From Streptomyces sp. NBC_00461 (GTDB lineage Bacteria; Actinomycetota; Actinomycetes; Streptomycetales; Streptomycetaceae): 64,000 nucleotides of DNA. Made by a program: the position numbers and the translations under genes. Below the pieces are notes generated by a model. That model was not told the DNA's origin. It did not search any database and saw only the letters and a program-made list of their open reading frames with translations. Shown here in pieces: positions 59,656-64,000 of this stretch; position 1 is the first letter of the stretch; each line of letters begins with the position of its first letter. The stretch lies in the NCBI RefSeq assembly GCF_036013935.1, contig NZ_CP107902.1, positions 682,001 to 746,000 on the forward strand, written 5' to 3'.

Positions 59656-60708
59656 TCACTCCGGGTTCGGGAGGTCGGTGCGCTGTCCGGGGGCCGGAGC
59701 GGTGGTGGCCCGCGGGATGAGATGTGTCGGCAGGACGATGTGCCGCTTGGGGTCGGCGTCGGGGTCGTTGATCAGTTCCAGGGCCAGTTCGCCGACCATG
59801 CGCCCCATGTCCGAGGGCGACTGGGCGACCGTGGACAGATCGAACCACTCGGCGACCGGCTGGTCGTCGAAGCCGAGGACGGACATCCGCTCGGGGACCT
59901 CGATCCTGGACTTGCGCAGCGTCCAGATGACGGAGGCGGCGAGTTCGTCCTGCTCGGCGAAGACCGCGGTGGGCGGCTCGCGCAGGCTGAGCAGTTTCCC
60001 GAGCGCCTCCGTGACACCGCGCTTGTAGGGGAACGGGGTGGCCACGACGAGGGAGTCGTCGAGGGGAACGTCCGCCTCGGTGAGTGCCTGCTGGTAGCCG
60101 AGCAGCCGCTCGTGCGAGCTGAAGGAGAATCCGGTGGCGCCGACCGTCTGGACGAAGGCGATCCGGCGGTGTCCCAGGTTCAGCAGGTGCCGGGTCCCGT
60201 GGCGCGCCCCGGCCACGTCGTCGACGTACACGCTCGGCCGCTCGTCGGCGTGCTGGCTGGCGTAGATGACGGGCATGCCGAGGTCGTCGAGGCGGGCGCT
60301 CTCCTCGTCGGTGAGGTCGAAGGAGAACACGAGCAGTGCGTCGGCGTTGCGCCGGGCCGGCAACTGCTCGAAGAACGAGGCGCGTTCGGCGAGGTCCGGT
60401 ATCACGTAGACGGCCAGCTCCAGGCCCGCCGCCCGCAGCAGCGGGCCCAGGCTGGACAGGGCCGAGCCCATGAACCACGAGTTGAGCGTGGGTACGAGCA
60501 CCGCGACGATGCCCGTCCTGCCGGTCACCAGGCTCGACGCGTGCCGGGAGATCGCGAAGTTCAGCTCGCGCGCGGCCTGTTCGACCCGGACGCGGACATC
60601 CGGCGACACGTTCGACAGTCCCCGCAGGGTGCGCGAGACGGTGGATGCGGAGACCCCGGCCCGTTCGGCGACATCGGTCATCGTGGGGTGCCGCTGAGCA
60701 GCTGGCAT
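59656..60708 (-). CDS. LacI-family transcriptional regulator (maltose/alpha-glucoside type)
   Basis: A 350-residue LacI repressor: HTH TMTDVAERAGVSASTVSRTL, hinge helix ISRHASSLVTGRTG, periplasmic-binding-like core ending VLGFDDQPVAEW. It faces away from a sugar locus ending in a GH13 alpha-glucosidase, and two AGCGCT-centred palindromes lie in the shared promoter, so it very likely represses that locus (MalR/AglR-like) and itself. Confidence 0.92.
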   Translation of the reverse strand: MPAAQRHPTMTDVAERAGVSASTVSRTLRGLSNVSPDVRVRVEQAARELNFAISRHASSLVTGRTGIVAVLVPTLNSWFMGSALSSLGPLLRAAGLELAVYVIPDLAERASFFEQLPARRNADALLVFSFDLTDEESARLDDLGMPVIYASQHADERPSVYVDDVAGARHGTRHLLNLGHRRIAFVQTVGATGFSFSSHERLLGYQQALTEADVPLDDSLVVATPFPYKRGVTEALGKLLSLREPPTAVFAEQDELAASVIWTLRKSRIEVPERMSVLGFDDQPVAEWFDLSTVAQSPSDMGRMVGELALELINDPDADPKRHIVLPTHLIPRATTAPAPGQRTDLPNPE

Positions 60709-60751
60709 GGGCGGACGCTAGCACAAGCGTGCACACATCCACACGGTCTGA

Positions 60752-60765
60752 TGACAGCGCTGTCA
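60752..60765. promoter_or_regulatory. LacI-family operator 1
   Basis: TGACAGCGCTGTCA is a perfect 14-bp palindrome with the central CG typical of LacI/PurR sites, 44 bases upstream of the LacI start. It should mediate autoregulation. Confidence 0.75.
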
Positions 60766-60788
60766 ACGAATTACCGGCACGTAACGCA

Positions 60789-60832
60789 TTGACGTGCCCT
60801 CGACCTGGCTCCTAGCTTGCAAGCGCTGTCTC
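60789..60832 (+). promoter_or_regulatory. promoter and LacI-family operator 2 of the sugar locus
   Basis: TTGACG (60789-60794) and TAGCTT (60813-60818) form a -35/-10 pair with an 18-base spacer. Overlapping the -10 and following it is an imperfect LacI-type palindrome centred on AGCGCT (60822-60827, context CTTGCAAGCGCTGTC), sharing the core with operator 1. Repressor binding here would occlude polymerase. Confidence 0.7.
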
Positions 60833-60963
60833 GCAGAGGCAGCAGATGCGTCGAAGATTACCCCAGGGGGTAGTCATCAGATGCTCTGAGCTGCAAAATC
60901 ACCGTTTTCAAGCAGCATGACAGCGCCGCCACGAGCTCGGTTCCGTTCGACCCGGGAGCGACA

Positions 60964-61180
60964 GTGAAGATCAGAACGACCAGAGCGTTGCGGCGCTCTG
61001 GCGCCTTGTGCGGCGCTCGCCGCCCTGGCCGCGTGCGGCTCGGTGTCGAGCGGGCCGGCCGGCCGCTCCTCCTTCGAGGGGCGGGGCCCCATCACCGCCG
61101 ATCGTGGCGGCCGGGAGGTACCGCGGCGGCCTCTACTCCGTCCCGGCGGGCTCGGACGGCGGCATGCTGTGCTACCGCAC
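60964..61180 (+). pseudogene. remnant of sugar-binding lipoprotein gene (MalE/AglE-like)
   Basis: GTG 60964 with GGGAG upstream opens a signal-peptide-like region ([13 protein letters not shown]), which changes frame into [15 protein letters not shown], a lipobox. After another frame change, [23 protein letters not shown] matches an internal segment of solute-binding proteins of alpha-glucoside ABC systems. Most of the protein is missing, and the sequence then joins directly to permease sequence near 61181. Confidence 0.75.
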
Positions 61181-61602
61181 TACCAGGCGATGATCGTGCC
61201 CAGCATGTCGTTCACGCTGCCGCTCGCGGTGTGGAACCTGACGGCCTTCTTCCGGCAGATGCCCGACGAGCTGGAGCACGCGGCCATGATCGACGGCTGC
61301 ACCCGCGGTCAGGCGTTCCGCCGCGTCATCATCCCGCTCGGCGCGCCCGGCATCTTCACCACCGCGATCATCACCTTCACCGCGACCTGGAACGAGTTCC
61401 TCATCGCACTGTCGATGACGAACGGGCCCGACATCCAACCGCACCCGTCGCGATCTCCAAGTTCGCCGGCGCGACCCAGTTCGAGACGCCGTTCGGCAGC
61501 CAGATGGCGGCCGGAGTCCTGGTCTCCGTTCCGCTCGTCGTCGTGGTGCCGCTGTTCCGGCGCCGGATCGTCGCCGGCCTCACGGCCGGCGCGGCGAAGT
61601 AG
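61181..61602 (+). pseudogene. C-terminal remnant of sugar ABC transporter permease (MalG/AglG-like)
   Basis: The sequence reads [19 protein letters not shown] and [23 protein letters not shown], which is the EAA loop of MalG-type permeases that docks the ATPase. Near 61435 a frameshift (the expected [12 protein letters not shown] is split) separates it from the final [20 protein letters not shown]. The N-terminal half, the MalF partner and most of MalE are absent. The transporter is therefore non-functional. Confidence 0.82.
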
Positions 61603-61651
61603 CCCTCTCGTCCCAGGTATTCCCACCGAAATCCGAGGAGCAGACACCACC

Positions 61652-63295
61652 ATGTCCAGCAGCACCGCACCTTGGTGGCGCGACGCCGTCATCTACCAGG
61701 TCTACATCCGCAGTTTCGCCGACGGGAACGGGGACGGCGTCGGCGACATCGCCGGCATCCGCTCCCGGCTGCCGTATCTCAAGTGGCTCGGCGTGGACGC
61801 GATCTGGATCAACCCCTGGTACAAGTCACCGATGGCCGACCACGGTTACGACGTCGCCGACTTCCGGGAGATCGACCCCTTGTTCGGCACGGTCGCCGAG
61901 GCGAAGCAGCTCATCGAGGAGGCGCACGCGCACGGGATCCGCGTCATCCCCGACATCGTGCCCAACCACACCTCCGACCGGCACGCCTGGTTCCTGGCCG
62001 CGCTGGCTGCCGGACCCGGCAGCCCCGAGCGAAAGCGCTACGTCTTCCGGCCCGGCCGCGGGCCCGGCGGCGCCGAGCCGCCCAACGACTGGGTGTCCTG
62101 CTTCGGCGGCCCGGCCTGGACACGGTTGCCCGACGGCGAGTGGTACCTGCACCTGTTCGCCCCCGAGCAGCCGGATCTCGACTGGGAACACCCGGACGTA
62201 CGGGCGGAGTTCGAGTCGGTCCTGCGCTTCTGGTTCAGCCGGGGCGTGGACGGATTCCGGATCGACGTCGCGCACGGTCTCGTCAAGCACCCCGAGTTGC
62301 CGGACCTGCCGCCCCGCCCGGAAGTGGCGCCCGAGGGGCCCCGCCGGCACGTCGACCATCCGCATTGGGACCGGGACGAGGTGCATGACATCTACCGCGC
62401 GTGGCGCCGGGTGGCGGACGAGTTCCCGGGTGACCGCTCGTTCGTCGCCGAGGCATGGGCGGACACCCCGGAGCGGCTCGCCGCGTACGTCCGCCAGGAC
62501 GGCCTGCACACGGCGTTCAACTTCGACTTCCTGATGTCGAGTTGGGATGCGAAGGACCTGCGTGCCGTCATCGACGACTCCCTCGCCATGCTCGGTGCGG
62601 TGGGCGCCCCGGCCACCTGGGTGCTCTCCAACCACGACGTGATGCGCCACCCCAGCCGGTACGGCCGCAAGGTGGTGAAGCGGTGGGTGGCGGGCGAGAC
62701 CTACCGGCCCGAAGGCCCCCTGGATCTGGAGCTGGGCACGCGGCGGGCACGTGCGGCGGCCCTGCTGATGCTCGCCCTGCCCGGCGGCGCGTATGTCTAC
62801 CAGGGCGAGGAGCTCGGGCTGCCCGAGGTCGAGGACCTGCCCGAGGCGGTGCTGCAGGACCCGGTCTGGGAGCGGTCCGGGCACACCGACCGCGGGCGCG
62901 ACGGCTGCCGGGTGCCGATCCCGTGGTCGGGGTCGAGCGCGCCGTACGGCTTCAGCCCCGAGGGCAGCGAAGCCGCGCCCTGGCTGCCGCAGCCCGCCGG
63001 GTGGGCCGGCCTCGGGGCGGCCGAGCAGACCGGCGCCGAGGACTCGACGCTGGAGCTGTACCGCGGCGCCCTGCGTCTGCGCCGCGAACATCCCGCCCTC
63101 GGAGACGGCGGCCTGACCTGGCTCGACTCCCCCGCCGGAGTCCTTGCCTTCGGACGCGACCCCGGCTTCCTGTGCGTGGTGAACCTGTCGGCCGAGGCCT
63201 ATCGGCTGCCGGAGCACTTCTCGGTTCTGCTGGCCTCCGGGCCCGTGCGGGACGGTCTGCTGGCACCGGACCACGCGGTCTGGCTCGCGGTCTAG
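61652..63295 (+). CDS. aglA: GH13 alpha-glucosidase
   Basis: A 547-residue glycoside hydrolase 13 enzyme. All four conserved regions are present: DIVPNHTS (about 100), GFRIDVAHG with the nucleophile Asp (about 204), FVAEAW with the acid Glu (about 266) and VLSNHDVMR with the third Asp (about 329). The QVYIRSFADGNGDGVGDI start and lack of a signal peptide mark it as an intracellular oligo-/alpha-glucosidase splitting imported maltose-type sugars. It remains intact although the transporter just upstream has decayed. GAGGAG precedes the ATG. Confidence 0.94.
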   Translation: MSSSTAPWWRDAVIYQVYIRSFADGNGDGVGDIAGIRSRLPYLKWLGVDAIWINPWYKSPMADHGYDVADFREIDPLFGTVAEAKQLIEEAHAHGIRVIPDIVPNHTSDRHAWFLAALAAGPGSPERKRYVFRPGRGPGGAEPPNDWVSCFGGPAWTRLPDGEWYLHLFAPEQPDLDWEHPDVRAEFESVLRFWFSRGVDGFRIDVAHGLVKHPELPDLPPRPEVAPEGPRRHVDHPHWDRDEVHDIYRAWRRVADEFPGDRSFVAEAWADTPERLAAYVRQDGLHTAFNFDFLMSSWDAKDLRAVIDDSLAMLGAVGAPATWVLSNHDVMRHPSRYGRKVVKRWVAGETYRPEGPLDLELGTRRARAAALLMLALPGGAYVYQGEELGLPEVEDLPEAVLQDPVWERSGHTDRGRDGCRVPIPWSGSSAPYGFSPEGSEAAPWLPQPAGWAGLGAAEQTGAEDSTLELYRGALRLRREHPALGDGGLTWLDSPAGVLAFGRDPGFLCVVNLSAEAYRLPEHFSVLLASGPVRDGLLAPDHAVWLAV

Positions 63296-63438
63296 CGCGC
63301 TGTACGGGGAGGTCAGGGCGGTCTGCGACCCGGTCTGGTCTCCCCGTGACCGTCCGGGAATTCACCCCCGGCGCGCACCGCATGATTGCGTGGTGCACGC
63401 AGTGCGCGTCCCCTCGCGCGGGGTGGCAGGAGGTGTGG

Positions 63439-64000
63439 GTGGAAGAGGCCAGCCGGGAGGCCGTGGTGTGGCGCAATCGCGCCCACATGCTCTTCGACCG
63501 GGTCTCCGTGCCCGTCGCCGTGTGCGATGTGCACGGAGTCGTCCTGCTCGCCAATCCCGCGATGGCGGCCGAGTGCGGTACGGCCCCGGGGCGGCTGCGC
63601 GGCCGTGCCGTGCTGGAGCTGTTCCGGCCGCAGGAGACGACGCAGGTCGAACGGATCGCGCAGGCGCTGCGGCTGCGACACCGGTCGCGGTACGAGGTGT
63701 CGGTGCGGTGGGAGGCGCCCGGCGGCACCGAACGGTTCGGGGAGCTGACGGCCGATCCGGTGAGCGACACCGTGCAGGACACGCCCGCCCTGCTGGTGAT
63801 GCTGCGTGTGCAGGGCGAACGCGACGAGCCGCTCCCGGACGCGCCCGCTCCCGTCGCACCCGTGGAGGCCCGCATCCTGGCGCTGCTCGCCGCGGGCGCC
63901 ACCACGGCCAGGGCAGCCAAGGAGACCGGTCTCAGTACGGACGGGGTCACTTATCACCTGCGGCGGCTGACGGCACGCTGGGGCGCGTCGAACCGTACCG
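63439..64000 (+). CDS. PAS-LuxR-type transcriptional regulator, 3' end outside window
   Basis: About 187 codons are visible before the window ends. The first 100 residues form a PAS-like domain (FDRVSVPVAVCDVHGVVLLA), and from about residue 150 a LuxR/GerE-like helix-turn-helix (LALLAAGATTARAAKETGLS, then DGVTYHLRRLTARWGASNRT). GTG 63439 is chosen because GGAGG lies 5 bases upstream; GTG 63433 is an alternative. Confidence 0.85.
   Translation, partial: MEEASREAVVWRNRAHMLFDRVSVPVAVCDVHGVVLLANPAMAAECGTAPGRLRGRAVLELFRPQETTQVERIAQALRLRHRSRYEVSVRWEAPGGTERFGELTADPVSDTVQDTPALLVMLRVQGERDEPLPDAPAPVAPVEARILALLAAGATTARAAKETGLSTDGVTYHLRRLTARWGASNRT

Noticed and set aside
1..64000. Antiphage defence systems, CRISPR arrays, BGC core enzymes (PKS/NRPS) or prophage genes
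   Set aside because: No cas, restriction, toxin-antitoxin, ketosynthase, adenylation or phage structural proteins were seen; the many P450s are not next to a recognisable biosynthetic core.

Overview
The window is high-G+C actinobacterial DNA with the hallmarks of a Streptomyces chromosome, probably an arm-proximal or accessory part. The evidence is: strong third-position G/C bias; many GTG starts and Shine-Dalgarno GGAGG boxes; a five-gene conservon (cvnA-E); an ECF sigma factor beside a Ser/Thr kinase; RsbU/SpoIIE-type phosphatases; CYP105/CYP157-type P450s; GH16-lectin and GH114 secreted enzymes; and Streptomyces-type DUF proteins (DUF4232, DUF4235, DUF1304, DUF4230). I saw no rRNA, tRNA or CRISPR array.

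Layout. 1-8.2 kb: a PAS-GAF-SpoIIE-HATPase phosphatase (5' end possibly outside the window), a divergent ECF sigma/Ser-Thr kinase pair, a DUF4232 lipoprotein, an ArsB-like membrane transporter with an apparent CTG start, and a membrane protein fusing a degenerate sigma factor, a zinc anti-sigma motif, a transmembrane helix and a ricin lectin. 8.5-15.5 kb: an AraC regulator divergent from a PhyH dioxygenase, a MITE-like 225-bp element, a P450, an IS481 remnant, an aldo-keto reductase, a GH114 lipoprotein, a flavoprotein and an NTF2-like protein. 15.6-25.7 kb: a ferredoxin/CYP105 pair, LysE exporter, deazaflavin-type reductase, CDF efflux protein, glutathionyl-hydroquinone-reductase-like GST, DUF4235, VOC protein, TetR, and an amino-acid permease/amidohydrolase pair. 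25.7-28 kb: a small island holding an unrecognised 569-residue protein with an acidic DDxxD motif and Cys-rich motifs, followed by a decayed IS982-type transposase. 28-32.4 kb: a complete conservon on the minus strand. 32.6-43.6 kb: DUF1304-TetR with a clear operator, a secreted lipoprotein, a GlxA regulator divergent from a quinone-oxidoreductase-like protein, Zn-ADH plus ALDH with a divergent MarR and two operator palindromes, a STAS protein, PRPP synthetase, a P450 with a degenerate ExxR motif and a DUF4230 protein. 43.6-47.4 kb: a six-gene Mrp/Mbh-like cation antiporter operon without a full MrpA. 47.6-55.9 kb: VanZ, GH16-CBM13 glucanase, a PHP-HhH protein, HAD hydrolase, SDR behind a MerR-type promoter, a VanX-like peptidase lacking a zinc-binding His, alpha/beta hydrolase and an epimerase. 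55.9-64 kb: a small acidic protein, ROK regulator, APH-like kinase, a CYP102 remnant, a LacI regulator with two operators, collapsed remains of a maltose/alpha-glucoside ABC transporter, an intact GH13 alpha-glucosidase, and the start of a PAS-LuxR regulator.

Functional logic. The right end looks like an alpha-glucoside utilisation locus (LacI repressor, operators, GH13) whose transporter has decayed by internal deletion and frameshift. The neighbouring CYP102 gene decayed by the same kind of internal deletion. The conservon is a membrane-associated kinase/GTPase-like signalling module with an ExxR-less P450. Several regulator/oxidoreductase pairs (AraC/PhyH, GlxA/QOR, MarR/ALDH-ADH, TetR/DUF1304) have well-defined dyads and can be read as small stress or xenobiotic-response switches. 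All assignments are from reading the sequence; no database search was run.
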